A stretch of DNA of 35,470 nucleotides from Mycolicibacterium palauense (GTDB lineage: Bacteria; Actinomycetota; Actinomycetes; Mycobacteriales; Mycobacteriaceae): the NCBI RefSeq assembly GCF_002592005.1, contig NZ_NVQF01000065.1, positions 1 to 35,470 on the forward strand, given 5' to 3'. The notes under the pieces are model-generated. The model was not told the origin of the DNA and ran no database searches. It worked only from the letters and a program-made list of their open reading frames with translations. Made by a program: the position numbers and the translations under genes. Positions 1 to 8,337 of this stretch are shown here, piece by piece. Within the stretch, counting starts at the first letter, position 1, and each line of letters starts with the position of its first letter.

Positions 1-56
1 GGGTGAGGCGGTGTGGGTGAGGCGGTGCGGGTGAGGCGGTGTGGGTGAAGCAGGGC
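1..56. repeat. 14-bp tandem repeat, four units
   Basis: Three nearly identical 14-base units (gggtgaggcggtgt, the second ending in c) run head to tail from base 1, followed by a fourth, diverged unit (gggtgaagcagggc). The array lies just past the stop codon of the mftD-like gene and probably continues beyond the window. It could be a minisatellite in an intergenic spacer or part of the next gene; the edge prevents a decision. Confidence 0.7.
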
Positions 57-60
57 CCGG

Positions 61-1233
61 CTACACACCCAGGTCGCGGCGGAAGCCCTCGGGCATCAGC
101 ACATCGGCGACGCTCAGGTCCCCCACCGAGGAACGGCCGAGACCCAGCAGCGCCGAATCGATTCCACCGCGCAGGATGTCGAGCACGTTCTCGACACCGG
201 ACTGCCCGCCGGCGGCCAGTCCCCACAGGTACGCCCGGCCGATCATCACCGCCCGCGCTCCCAGGGCGACGGCCTTGACGACGTCGCTGCCGCGCCGGAT
301 GCCGCCGTCGAGAACGATCTCGACCTGCCCGCCGACGGCCCGGGCGATCGCCGGCAGCGCCCGGATCGGCGCCGGTGTGCCGTCGAGGTTGTTGCCGCCG
401 TGGTTGGACACCGAGATCGCCGTCACCCCGGCGTCGACCGCGCGCCTGGCGTCGTCGACCCGCATCACGCCCTTGAGCATGAACGGCCCACCCCACTGCT
501 CACGCAACCAGGCGATGTCCTCCCAGGTGGGCAGTGGCGTCTGCATCCATTCGCCGTAGGCGCCGAAGAAGGTCGGCGCCGCAACGCCGTCGGCGAGGTT
601 CGGGGCGGTCAGGTCGGGCACCTTCCCGGTGCGCGCGAAGTCCAGCAGCCACCGCGGCCGGCGCAGCCCCTCCGGGGCGAACCGCATCATCGCCTTGAGG
701 TCCATCTTCTCCGGGATCGCCGGACTGCCCCAGTCGCGTCCGTTGGAGAAGGACCAGTCGGTGGTGATGATCAGGCCCGCCGCGCCGGCGGCGCGGGCCC
801 GCTCCATGCGGGCGAGCAGCTTGTCACGCCCACCCGTCCAGTACATCTGGAAGAAGGTCTGCGGGTTGGCGGCGCACACCTCCTCGACGGGTTTGCTCGC
901 GAAGGACGACAGGCCCATCGCCGTGCCCCGGGCCGCGGCGGCGCGCGCGACGGCGACCTCGCCGTCGGGGTGCACGGCCTGCACACCGGTGGGAGAGATG
1001 AACACCGGCAACGAGATCGGTTGTCCCATCACCGTGGTGGACAGGTCTCGTTTGGCCGACAGTCCGGCCACGTGCGGGGCGAAGCCCAGTTCGGCGAACG
1101 ACGCCAGGTTGTCGCCGACGGTGATCCCCTTCTCCGATCCGGCGACCAACGCGGCGTACACGCTCGGCGGCAGCCGCCGCGATGCGCGCCGCTGGGCCTC
1201 GGCCACGGTCTCGAACCAACCCGTTCTGGCCAT
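61..1233 (-). CDS. mftD: MftD-type pre-mycofactocin synthase (FMN-dependent)
   Basis: A 390-residue protein of the alpha-hydroxy-acid oxidase family. MftD oxidatively deaminates the AHDP intermediate to give the redox-active dione core of mycofactocin in the cytoplasm. The family's catalytic His lies in SNHGGNNLDG (His278). Classical lactate/glycolate oxidases have SNHGGR there; the Arg-to-Asn change is what I recall in mycobacterial MftD, so I call MftD rather than lactate dehydrogenase. FMN-binding features include LKG (around 254) and LDGGIRRGSD, GARAVMIGR (around 310-337). The whole chain closely matches my memory of the M. tuberculosis protein. The ATG at 1233 is preceded by AAGGAGG. Further upstream in-frame sequence lacks family similarity. 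Oddly, mftC is not next to it; a divergent mftM is. It may be a second copy or part of a rearranged cluster. Confidence 0.88.
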   Translation of the reverse strand: MARTGWFETVAEAQRRASRRLPPSVYAALVAGSEKGITVGDNLASFAELGFAPHVAGLSAKRDLSTTVMGQPISLPVFISPTGVQAVHPDGEVAVARAAAARGTAMGLSSFASKPVEEVCAANPQTFFQMYWTGGRDKLLARMERARAAGAAGLIITTDWSFSNGRDWGSPAIPEKMDLKAMMRFAPEGLRRPRWLLDFARTGKVPDLTAPNLADGVAAPTFFGAYGEWMQTPLPTWEDIAWLREQWGGPFMLKGVMRVDDARRAVDAGVTAISVSNHGGNNLDGTPAPIRALPAIARAVGGQVEIVLDGGIRRGSDVVKAVALGARAVMIGRAYLWGLAAGGQSGVENVLDILRGGIDSALLGLGRSSVGDLSVADVLMPEGFRRDLGV

Positions 1234-1307
1234 TTCCGCCTCCTTCACCACCGCCGGCCGCGGGGACGGCTCCACGCTAGGGCGCCCGGCGGCACACCGG
1301 AACCCGC

Positions 1308-1321
1308 CGAACGGGCAGTCC
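1308..1321. promoter_or_regulatory. Candidate operator motif, mftD-mftM intergenic
   Basis: The 14-mer CGAACGGGCAGTCC lies between the divergent mftD and mftM starts. It matches, with few changes, two copies upstream of the methanol dehydrogenase gene (9745-9758 and 9769-9782). A perfect 10-bp palindrome CCCGATCGGG sits nearby at 1352-1361, and the same decamer occurs at 9767-9776. I infer a shared operator, most simply for the locus response regulator; binding is not shown by sequence alone. Confidence 0.4.
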
Positions 1322-1386
1322 CCGACCCATCCGGACGGCTCCTCGATCGCGCCCGATCGGGGCGCGTGCGCGCGCGGACCCGTCAA

Positions 1387-1392
1387 TAGCGT
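1387..1392 (+). promoter_or_regulatory. Putative -10 element of mftM (leaderless start)
   Basis: TAGCGT fits the mycobacterial TANNNT -10 pattern and ends 8 bases before the ATG at 1401. No Shine-Dalgarno sequence is visible before that ATG. Together these suggest a leaderless transcript beginning at or near the start codon. This is inference from spacing and consensus only. Confidence 0.3.
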
Positions 1393-1400
1393 TGACCGGT

Positions 1401-2276
1401 ATGGAGTTACCGGTCCTTGACCCGCTGGCGCCGACCCCACCGGGCACCTGGAGCGGCCGGGGTGTGCGGGTGCGCCGCCGCGTCGGTCCGCACCGCCCAC
1501 ACTCCGACGCCGGCACGGTCTGCACACCCCGGTTCTGTGTGCGGCGGCGCGGGCGCACGGTGACGGTGCTGCATGATCTGGCGCCCGAGGAGCTGTGCGA
1601 CGAGTTGGCGGTGACGCTGGCCGAACAACTGGTCGACACCGGTGCGCTGCAGGGGCAACCCGAGTTCGAGAAGGTCTTCACCGGGGTGGTGCGCTCGACG
1701 GTCGACGGGCCGCTGCCGTCCTGGCTTCGTTTCTACCGCAACTCGCTGACCAGACTGGAAAGCGGCGCCACCGCCTTCGCACCCGTTCACGAGCACGCCG
1801 CCGATCTGGTGCGGGGCCCGGTGCTGGTGGACCTGGGATCGTGTTTCGGGTTCTTCCCGCTACGGATGAGCCGGCGCGGGATCGATGTGACCGCAACCGA
1901 TCTCAGCGCCCCGACGATGGATCTGCTGGCGCGGGTCAGCCGGTGCCTGCGCCGCCCGCTGGCCACGCTGAGCTGCGACGCCGCCGCCGTGCCGCTGCCG
2001 GGTGGCTGCGCCGACACCGTCACGGCACTGCACCTGCTCGAACACCTGCCCGCCGACCTGGCCGACCGGGTCCTCGACGAGGCGCTGCGGCTGGCGCGGC
2101 ACCGTGTGGTGGTCGCGGTGCCGTTCGAGGAGGAACCTCGCGCCTGCTACGGGCACGTGCAACGGTTCGACCCGAACATCCTGCACCGCTTGGCCGAACG
2201 GACCCGGGAGCGCCACCCCGGGCTCGGCGCCTCGGTCCACGAATACCACGGCGGCTGGCTGGTTTTCCGGCGCTAA
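1401..2276 (+). CDS. mftM: Mycofactocin oligosaccharide methyltransferase MftM
   Basis: A 291-residue class I SAM-dependent methyltransferase. Motif I is VLVDLGSCFG (141-150), followed by the acidic post-I segment VTATD and a later LHLLEHLP motif that usually carries the post-motif II region. MftM methylates a glucose in the beta-1,4-glucan tail of mycofactocin. The assignment rests on the methyltransferase fold plus the neighbourhood: mftD next door, and the mycofactocin-dependent alcohol dehydrogenase operon, as I recall around the M. smegmatis homologue. The first 130 residues have no motif I can name and include Cys41 and Cys46. ATG 1401 is chosen over a TTG three codons earlier. It converges with the response regulator gene, only 4 bases separating the two stops. 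An unrelated methyltransferase is the alternative. Confidence 0.72.
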   Translation: MELPVLDPLAPTPPGTWSGRGVRVRRRVGPHRPHSDAGTVCTPRFCVRRRGRTVTVLHDLAPEELCDELAVTLAEQLVDTGALQGQPEFEKVFTGVVRSTVDGPLPSWLRFYRNSLTRLESGATAFAPVHEHAADLVRGPVLVDLGSCFGFFPLRMSRRGIDVTATDLSAPTMDLLARVSRCLRRPLATLSCDAAAVPLPGGCADTVTALHLLEHLPADLADRVLDEALRLARHRVVVAVPFEEEPRACYGHVQRFDPNILHRLAERTRERHPGLGASVHEYHGGWLVFRR

Positions 2277-2280
2277 GCGC

Positions 2281-2922
2281 TCAGATCAGGCCGCGCTTGC
2301 TGGCCGCGTAGACCGCCTCGGCGCGCCGGCTCACCTCCAGCTTGCGCATGATGTTGCTGACGTGGAATTTCGCGGTGGTGGCCGAAATGTACAGCTTCTC
2401 ACCGATCTTGCTGTTCGACAGGCCCGCGGCCAGCAGGCGCAGCACCTCCACTTCGCGGTCGGTCAGTTGCTGGCGCGGCTCGTTGCGGCCCGACAGCGAG
2501 CGGACCACCGCCGCGGCGCTGCGCGAGTCGAAGGCGCTGCCGCCCGAGGACACCCCGCGGATGGCCCGGACCAGCTCGGTGGTGTCGACGTCCTTGACCA
2601 CGTAGCCGCGGGCACCCGCGTGCACCGCGCGCACCACCAGGTCGTCGTCGAGGAACGTGGTGAGCACCAGGAAGCCGGTGTCCGGGTAGGTCTCCGAGAG
2701 CCTGGTGCACAACGACAGTCCCTCGAATTCCGAACCGGCGGAGAGCTTCAGGTCCAGCAGCACGATGTCGGGCCGGGTCGCGCGGACCACCGCGTCGGCC
2801 TCCGCCTCCGAGGACGCCTCCCCGACCACCACCAGGTCGTGTTCGCGCTCGAGCACCGAGCGCAGTCCCTGGCGCAGGATCGCGTGATCGTCGACGAGCA
2901 CCAGCCGGATCGGTGGGGTCAT
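2281..2922 (-). CDS. mnoR: NarL/LuxR-family response regulator, MnoR-like
   Basis: A 213-residue two-domain response regulator. The receiver domain (about 6-122) has the acidic pair Asp11-Asp12, phospho-acceptor Asp57 in DIVLLDLKLS, the Thr88/Thr89 switch, and Lys110 in GYVVKD. A LuxR-type helix-turn-helix follows (about 148-208), with LTDREVEVLRLLAAGLSNSKIGEKL and a recognition helix around ATTAKFHVSNIMRKL. It would be phosphorylated by the kinase encoded just upstream; its ATG overlaps the kinase stop (ATGA). As last gene of the methanol dehydrogenase operon it probably controls alcohol-inducible expression, like the MnoSR pair of M. smegmatis. The link to that named pair is from context, not sequence comparison. 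The best candidate targets are the shared motifs near 1308 and 9745-9782. Confidence 0.85.
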   Translation of the reverse strand: MTPPIRLVLVDDHAILRQGLRSVLEREHDLVVVGEASSEAEADAVVRATRPDIVLLDLKLSAGSEFEGLSLCTRLSETYPDTGFLVLTTFLDDDLVVRAVHAGARGYVVKDVDTTELVRAIRGVSSGGSAFDSRSAAAVVRSLSGRNEPRQQLTDREVEVLRLLAAGLSNSKIGEKLYISATTAKFHVSNIMRKLEVSRRAEAVYAASKRGLI

Positions 2923-4274
2923 CGCTGAGCTCCTTCTGCCGGGCGGGGAATCCTGGCGATCACCCGCACCCCGCCGATCCGGGACCGCCGCACGTCGAAG
3001 GTGCCGCCGTGCTCGCGGGCCCGCGCACGCATGTTCGCCAGGCCGCGATGATGGCCGTCGACGTCGGCGGCCTCGGTCAGGCGCAGCATCAGGCGCAGCT
3101 TGTCCGGGTCCCCGGTTCCGTCGTCGGCGATGGACAGGGTGACCGCGTCGGGCCCGTAGGACAACCGGACGATGGCCCGGGTCGCGTTGCCGTGCATGGC
3201 GGTGTTGAACAGGGCCTCTCCGGCGATCCGCAGCAGCGCGTGCTCGGCGTCGCTCGGCAGCTCGACGGCGGGGCCGTTGACGCGCAGCGACACCCGCAGG
3301 TCCTCGGGCATGTGCACGGTCGCCAGCTGGCCGAGCATCTCGGGCAGGCTGGACCGTTCGGCGTCGCCGGCGTGGTTGAGGGCGTAGATCGCCGACCGCA
3401 GCTGCTCCACCGCCGAGCGGGTGAGGTTCTTGGCGGTGTCGAGCCGGTCCACCAGGTCCAGCCGGGTGGGCAGGGCGGCCACGTCGCTGCGGCACATCTC
3501 GATCTGCATGCCCGCCGAGAGCACCGTCTGGGTCACACTGTCGTGCAGCTCCCGGGCGATGCGGTGCCGCTCGGAATCGAGCGCCTGGTGGCGGTGGGCG
3601 GCACCGAGTTCGCGCTGGGTGGCCAGCAGTTCGGCGTTGTGCGCCTCCGACTGCGCCAGTAGGGACAGCGATTTCGAGTACAGGGCGCAATTCTGCAGGG
3701 CGACCGCCGTCTGGCTGGCCAGGATGCGCATCACGGTCGCGTCGGTGGCGTCGAGGGTGCGGTGATCCGGGGTCCACGCCGCGAAGGCGCCCACCACCCC
3801 GCCGTTGAGTTCGATGGGCACGTGAGCGTGCCGGCTTTCCATCACCGGCAGGCGGAACTGCGCCAGCTGGCCGCGCAGAATGTCGTTGAGCCGGTTGAGC
3901 ACCGCGTCGGGCAGGTGCGGACCGGGATCCCTGGCCCCGCTGAGACCCTCGAAGGCGTACTCCACCCCGTCGGCGTCGAGGATCAGGTGCCGGGGCCGGG
4001 CCTCCGGCAGTGCCCCGTCGGCCATCGCCAGGAGCACCCAATCGGCGTCGAGGTGTACGCGGGCCGCCTCGGCGACCGCGCGGACCAGGTTCTCCGGGCC
4101 GTGGATCGTCTGGACGAGGGCCCGGGAGATGGTGTCCAGCGCGGTGAGGACCCGGTCCAGACGCTGTGCGGTGACCCGGAACTCGGGGTAGAACGTCTTC
4201 TTCCCGGAGCGTACGCCGGTAAGCCGCTCCAGGTCGGGGAGCGCTGGCGGTTCGTGATCGGGCGCCGCGGTCAC
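2919..4274 (-). CDS. mnoS: Cytoplasmic GAF-domain sensor histidine kinase, MnoS-like
   Basis: A 451-residue histidine kinase with no membrane segment, so it senses a cytoplasmic signal. A GAF-like domain spans about 45-200. A HisKA_3 dimerisation domain carries phospho-acceptor His244 in RHRIARELHDSVTQ. A HATPase domain follows, with the N-box in EALFNTAMHGN and the ADDGTGDP nucleotide motif. It is the NarX/DevS-type partner of NarL regulators. The GTG at 4274 overlaps the stop of the iron-type alcohol dehydrogenase gene (ATGTGA), and its own stop overlaps the response regulator start, so all three are translationally coupled. Context suggests an alcohol- or redox-derived ligand for the GAF domain. 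The name follows the M. smegmatis MnoSR system and is less certain than the kinase call. Confidence 0.83.
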   Translation of the reverse strand: MTAAPDHEPPALPDLERLTGVRSGKKTFYPEFRVTAQRLDRVLTALDTISRALVQTIHGPENLVRAVAEAARVHLDADWVLLAMADGALPEARPRHLILDADGVEYAFEGLSGARDPGPHLPDAVLNRLNDILRGQLAQFRLPVMESRHAHVPIELNGGVVGAFAAWTPDHRTLDATDATVMRILASQTAVALQNCALYSKSLSLLAQSEAHNAELLATQRELGAAHRHQALDSERHRIARELHDSVTQTVLSAGMQIEMCRSDVAALPTRLDLVDRLDTAKNLTRSAVEQLRSAIYALNHAGDAERSSLPEMLGQLATVHMPEDLRVSLRVNGPAVELPSDAEHALLRIAGEALFNTAMHGNATRAIVRLSYGPDAVTLSIADDGTGDPDKLRLMLRLTEAADVDGHHRGLANMRARAREHGGTFDVRRSRIGGVRVIARIPRPAEGAQR

Positions 4275-5509
4275 ATCGCCGCCCGGAACAGCGCCTGCAT
4301 CTGCGTCTCGTCGGCGGTCCGCGGGTTGGTGGACATGCAGGCGTCGCGCAGTGCGGTGGCCGCCAGCCGCGGCACGTCCTCGTCGCGCACGCCGAGTTCG
4401 GCCAGCCCCCTGGGCACGCCGACGTCGGCGGCCAGCCGCTCGATCCGGTCGGCCAGGGCCAGCGCCGATTCGGCGGCCGGGGCGGCGGCGTCGGCGATGC
4501 CCAGGCTGGCGGCGATCACCCCGAACGGTTCCGGGTCGGCCTCGGCGTTGAACCGGATGACGTGCGGTAACAGCACACCGTTGATCACGCCGTGCGGCAG
4601 GTCGAGCAGACCGCCCACCTGGTGACTCATCGCGTGCGCGGCGCCCAGGATCGCGTTGGTGAAGGCCAGGCCGGCCTCGAGGGCGGCCTGGGCCATGAGC
4701 ACCCGGGCCGACATGTCCTGGGGCCGGTCGATGGTGCACACCAGATTGTCGGTGACCATCCGGACCGCCCGCAGCGCGTGGTGGTCGGTCAGCTGGTTGT
4801 GTCCCAGCGAGACGAAGGCCTCGATGCCGTGGGTGAGCGCGTCGAGGCCGGTCGCGGCGTTGAGCCATTCCGGCATGGTGGTCAGCAGCCGCGGGTCGAT
4901 GACGGTGATGTCGGGGACCAGCGCCCGGCCCAGGATGGTGATCTTGGTGTTGCGGGTGGTGTCGGTGACGATGCAGAACTGGGAGACGTCGGCGCCGGTG
5001 CCCGAGGTCGACGGGACCACCACCAGCGGCGGGATCGGCATCGCCGCCTTGTCGACGCCCTCGTAGGACAGGATGTCGCCGCCGTTGGCGGCCAGCAGCG
5101 CCACCCCCTTGGCGGCGTCGATGACCGAGCCGCCGCCGACGGCGACCACCACGTCGCAGTTCTCGGCGCGGTAGCGCTCGTGGCCGGCGGCGATCTCGTG
5201 GTCCTTCGGGTTGGGTGTCAGCTCGCTCCACAGCCGCGCCGTCACCCCCTGCTCCCTGAGGTGCCCCGCCATCTCGTCGGCCCAGCCGGCCTCGATCAGA
5301 CCCGGATCGGTGACCACGAAGGGACGCAGCGCCCCCAGCCGCAGCGCGGCGTGCGCGGCCTCGACCATGGATTCGACGCCGAAGACGATCTCGGGGGCGT
5401 GGAACTTCAGCAGGCGGCCGTGCGGTGCGGCCGGCCCCCCGCGCGCATACTCGGGCACGAGCGGCAGCGCCGACGCCTGCCGTGCCGGTCTGGTGTGCAA
5501 CTTCGCCAC
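4271..5509 (-). CDS. Iron-type (group III) alcohol dehydrogenase, 1,3-propanediol dehydrogenase-like
   Basis: A 412-residue NAD(P)-dependent alcohol dehydrogenase. GGGSVIDAAKG (125-135) is the nucleotide-binding glycine motif. The metal ligands are visible as Asp223/His227 (GLDALTHGIEAF), His292 or His296 (AAHAMSHQVGG) and His306 (LPHGVING). This family includes 1,3-propanediol dehydrogenase, lactaldehyde reductase and methanol dehydrogenase. The place in the mno operon suggests oxidation of a short diol or alcohol. I chose GTG 5509, which has GAGG about seven bases upstream. ATG 5563, or GTG 5629 overlapping the VWA gene stop, would lengthen the N-terminus by 18 or 40 residues with no added domain. 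It is the second iron-type dehydrogenase in this operon. Confidence 0.85.
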   Translation of the reverse strand: MAKLHTRPARQASALPLVPEYARGGPAAPHGRLLKFHAPEIVFGVESMVEAAHAALRLGALRPFVVTDPGLIEAGWADEMAGHLREQGVTARLWSELTPNPKDHEIAAGHERYRAENCDVVVAVGGGSVIDAAKGVALLAANGGDILSYEGVDKAAMPIPPLVVVPSTSGTGADVSQFCIVTDTTRNTKITILGRALVPDITVIDPRLLTTMPEWLNAATGLDALTHGIEAFVSLGHNQLTDHHALRAVRMVTDNLVCTIDRPQDMSARVLMAQAALEAGLAFTNAILGAAHAMSHQVGGLLDLPHGVINGVLLPHVIRFNAEADPEPFGVIAASLGIADAAAPAAESALALADRIERLAADVGVPRGLAELGVRDEDVPRLAATALRDACMSTNPRTADETQMQALFRAAM

Positions 5510-5625
5510 GGGTCCGCCTCGACTGCCATGCGCCGGGCGCACCGACTGTGACCCGGACAACATCTCGCTGCCCAGCGTACGACCCGCCGGAGACGGCTCC
5601 AACCCGATCCCGGGAACTGCGCCGC

Positions 5626-7158
5626 TCACCGGCCGACCACCGTGCTCGCGAACTCCTGGGCGGTGCGGTCCAGCCCGGTCAGGTCCCGCACGACGCGGAC
5701 GCGATCGCAGAACTCGGCGTAGGCGGGCAGGTCGCAGCGGCCCAGACCCCAGGAGTACCGGGGCTCCGGGGTCAGCCAGATGGTCTCGCGGGCGCGTCGG
5801 GTGATCTCCTCGAAGGCCGCCAGGTTCGCGTCGTTGCCGTTGTTGCGTCCATCGCCGAGCACCAGCAGCGTCGTTCGCCGGCTGACCGCCGAGACGTGTT
5901 CGGCGAGGAACTCGCCGAACACGTCCCCGTAGTCGGAATTGGCGGCGACGTCGAGCAGGTCGCCGCCGAAGATCAGGCCCAGGGCTCGGTCGGCGGGGTG
6001 GTCGCGGAACAGCTCGGTGGTCTCGGCGACGCGGGCCACGAACGCGAAGGAGCGGACCTGGGTGAACATGTCCTGCAATCCGTGCACGAGGTTCAACGTG
6101 AAACGGGCGGTCGCGCGCACCGAGAGGCTGACATCGGCGAGCACCACCAGGCGGGGCCGGTCCTCGCCGCGCCGGACGGTGACGGGAACGAAGGGCACCC
6201 CGTCGTAGCGCATGTTGCGGCGCATGGTCTGGCCCGGGTCCACGCGTCCGGCGGCCGCGGTGCGGCGCCGGTGGGTCAGCGCGCCGTGCAGGGAACGCGC
6301 CAGCCGCCGCAGCGATTCCTCCAGTTCGGCGCGCTCCCGCTCGGCCGCGGTGTCACCGCCGAATCCGCGCGCCTCCCGGAGTTCACGGGTCTCCACGATC
6401 CGGTTCTCCAGGGCCAGCAACGCCTCCAGGTGCCGCTTGAGCGCCTGGGGCAGGTTCTCCAGCACCCCGGCCAGCCGGCGGCGCAGCGCGGCGGCGTCGT
6501 TCTCGTCGGCCCCGTCCGCGTCGTCGACGGCGGTGAGCCAGTCCAGCAGGGCGTCCTGTTCGGCGATGGTCAGCGCGGCCTCGACGCTGGTGCCACTCGA
6601 CTGCGACAGCGCGCCGGGGGCGCCGGCACCGTGCAGGCGGTCGGTCTGCAGCTCGACCCGATAACTCGACTCCCCCTGGGCGGGGCTGTCCTTGGAGAAC
6701 ACGATCTCGTCGGTGAGCGCGGCCAGGTCGATCTTGTTGGCCTCCTGGTGCAGGTTGTAGCGCTGGGCGAGGTTCTCCTGGTCGAAGAACTGCCGGATGT
6801 CGGCCGGCTTGCCGTGCTCGTGGCCCTGCTGCGGGGTGTCGCTGGGTTCCTCGGAGAGCGTGTAGGACTCCAATTCCCCTGTGTCGACGAGGTCGTCGTG
6901 GGCGTGGCCGTGGCCGTGGGCGTGCCCGCCGTCCCCGATGCGCACCAGCGCGAAGTAGGCCTCGAAGATCTCGTCGAACACGGCGTCGTCGCGGTGGTCC
7001 TTGACCAGTGCGGCGCGCAGCGCGGTGCGCAGCAGGTCCCGGTCGGACAGGACGCCGGGCTGGCCGGCGCAGCGCATGGCGTCGAGTGCTTCGGCGATCG
7101 AGATCCGCACCCCGGCCAGGCGCAGGTAGCGGACGAAGCGGTGCAGCGTCGCTTCCAT
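5626..7158 (-). CDS. VWA domain protein (CoxE-like), MoxR partner
   Basis: A 510-residue protein with a C-terminal von Willebrand factor A domain. Its MIDAS motif DVSLS (342-346) follows RPRLVVLA, as in CoxE-type proteins that pair with MoxR AAA+ ATPases to insert metals or mature enzymes. The N-terminal region (1-90) is helical. A His patch GGHAHGHGHAH (77-87) is followed by another short GHEHG near 112. The centre (about 210-300) is Arg/Glu-rich and probably coiled coil. The ATG lies nine bases after the moxR stop. With the upstream ATPase and dehydrogenase genes it forms a plausible maturation unit for the metal-dependent dehydrogenase. The client is inferred from adjacency only. Confidence 0.85.
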   Translation of the reverse strand: MEATLHRFVRYLRLAGVRISIAEALDAMRCAGQPGVLSDRDLLRTALRAALVKDHRDDAVFDEIFEAYFALVRIGDGGHAHGHGHAHDDLVDTGELESYTLSEEPSDTPQQGHEHGKPADIRQFFDQENLAQRYNLHQEANKIDLAALTDEIVFSKDSPAQGESSYRVELQTDRLHGAGAPGALSQSSGTSVEAALTIAEQDALLDWLTAVDDADGADENDAAALRRRLAGVLENLPQALKRHLEALLALENRIVETRELREARGFGGDTAAERERAELEESLRRLARSLHGALTHRRRTAAAGRVDPGQTMRRNMRYDGVPFVPVTVRRGEDRPRLVVLADVSLSVRATARFTLNLVHGLQDMFTQVRSFAFVARVAETTELFRDHPADRALGLIFGGDLLDVAANSDYGDVFGEFLAEHVSAVSRRTTLLVLGDGRNNGNDANLAAFEEITRRARETIWLTPEPRYSWGLGRCDLPAYAEFCDRVRVVRDLTGLDRTAQEFASTVVGR

Positions 7159-7167
7159 CCGAGGCGC

Positions 7168-8337
7168 CTAGAGGACCCGGCGCCGGCCCAGCGATCCGGT
7201 CTTGCTGGGGGTGCCGTAGTAGCCGTCGGTGAACCGCCCGGGCCGGTCCTTGGCGGCGCGGGCGGCCTTGCCGTCCGCGGCGTCGTCGTCGGGGTGTGGA
7301 TGCGCGGGGCCGGTGGGCGCGCGGTGCTCGTGATCGTGATCATGTCCGTGGTCGTGATCATGGTCATGGTCATGGCCGTGGCCGTGCCCGTGGTCGTGTC
7401 CGTTGCGCAGGGACGACGGCACGGTCGCGTTGGGGTCGACCAGCCGGGGCAGCGCGTCGAGCGCCTTGCGGACGTCCTTGTCGTACTTGACCACCACCGA
7501 GACGGTGTCGGAGAGGACCTTTGAGGACAGCTCCTCGACGCCGAGCACGGCCAGGGTGCGGGCCCAGTCGATGGTCTCGGAGATGCTCGGCGCCTTGCGC
7601 AGGTCCAGCTCGCGCAGGCCGCGCACGATGTCGACGAGTTGGGCGGCCAGCGCGTCACCCAGCCCGGTCTGCTTGGAGCGCACGATCTCCAATTCCCGCT
7701 CGGCCGAGGGATAGTCGAGGAACAGGTGCAGGCAGCGGCGTTTGAGTGCCGCCGCCAGATCCCGGGTGTTGTTGGAGGTCAGGATCACATACGGCGCGTG
7801 GACGGCCCGGAACGTGCCGATCTCGGGTACCGAGACCTGGTACTCGCCGAGCAGTTCGAGCAGCACGGCCTCCAATGCCTCGTCGGCGCGGTCGATCTCG
7901 TCGACCAGCAGCACCACCGGCTGCTCGGAACGCACCGCCTCCAGCAGCGGCCGGGGGGCCAGGAACCGGTCGGAGAAGAACACGCTCTCCTGTCTGCCGA
8001 TCCGCTCCACCGCCTCGGCGACGTCGACTGCGTCCTCGACGAGCTGGCCGATCTTCTCCCGCAGGATCTGGGTGTAGAGCAGCTGTTTGCCGTAGTCCCA
8101 CTCGTAGAGCGCCTTGGTCTCGTCCTGGCCCTCGTAGCACTGCAGCCGCAGCAGACGGCGGCCGGTGGCCGCGGCGAGCACCTTGGCCAGCTCGGTCTTG
8201 CCGACCCCGGCGGGGCCCTCGATCAGCAGCGGTTTGTCGAGCCGGGTCTGCAGGAAGACGGTGGTGGCGAGGTGCTCGCCGGCGATGTAACCCTCGCCGG
8301 CGAGCGCCGTGCGCACTTCTTCGACGGTGGAGAACAT
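7168..8337 (-). CDS. MoxR-family AAA+ ATPase with C-terminal His tail
   Basis: A 389-residue AAA+ ATPase. Walker A is GPAGVGKT (41-48), Walker B is VVLLVDEID (141-148), sensor 1 is TSNN (187-190), and RRCLHLFLDYP (200-210) is the typical MoxR segment. MoxR proteins act with VWA partners to activate or metallate enzymes. The unusual part is the tail: residues 314-338 contain 13 His alternating with Asp, Gly or Glu, a strong metal-binding sequence resembling UreE or HypB tails. The ATG overlaps the mno stop by one base (TGATG). With the His patch in the VWA protein this suggests metal delivery to the neighbouring dehydrogenases. Which metal is unknown. Confidence 0.88.
   Translation of the reverse strand: MFSTVEEVRTALAGEGYIAGEHLATTVFLQTRLDKPLLIEGPAGVGKTELAKVLAAATGRRLLRLQCYEGQDETKALYEWDYGKQLLYTQILREKIGQLVEDAVDVAEAVERIGRQESVFFSDRFLAPRPLLEAVRSEQPVVLLVDEIDRADEALEAVLLELLGEYQVSVPEIGTFRAVHAPYVILTSNNTRDLAAALKRRCLHLFLDYPSAERELEIVRSKQTGLGDALAAQLVDIVRGLRELDLRKAPSISETIDWARTLAVLGVEELSSKVLSDTVSVVVKYDKDVRKALDALPRLVDPNATVPSSLRNGHDHGHGHGHDHDHDHDHGHDHDHEHRAPTGPAHPHPDDDAADGKAARAAKDRPGRFTDGYYGTPSKTGSLGRRRVL

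Noticed and set aside
7320..7402. Dense CATGATCGTGGTC-like short repeats that look like a repeat array
   Set aside because: They encode the His/Asp/Gly tail of the MoxR ATPase, so the periodicity is explained by codon pairs.
5425..7524. A 699-codon open frame on the plus strand
   Set aside because: It is antisense to the VWA and MoxR genes, and its Val/Asp/Gly-rich sequence has no recognisable motif.
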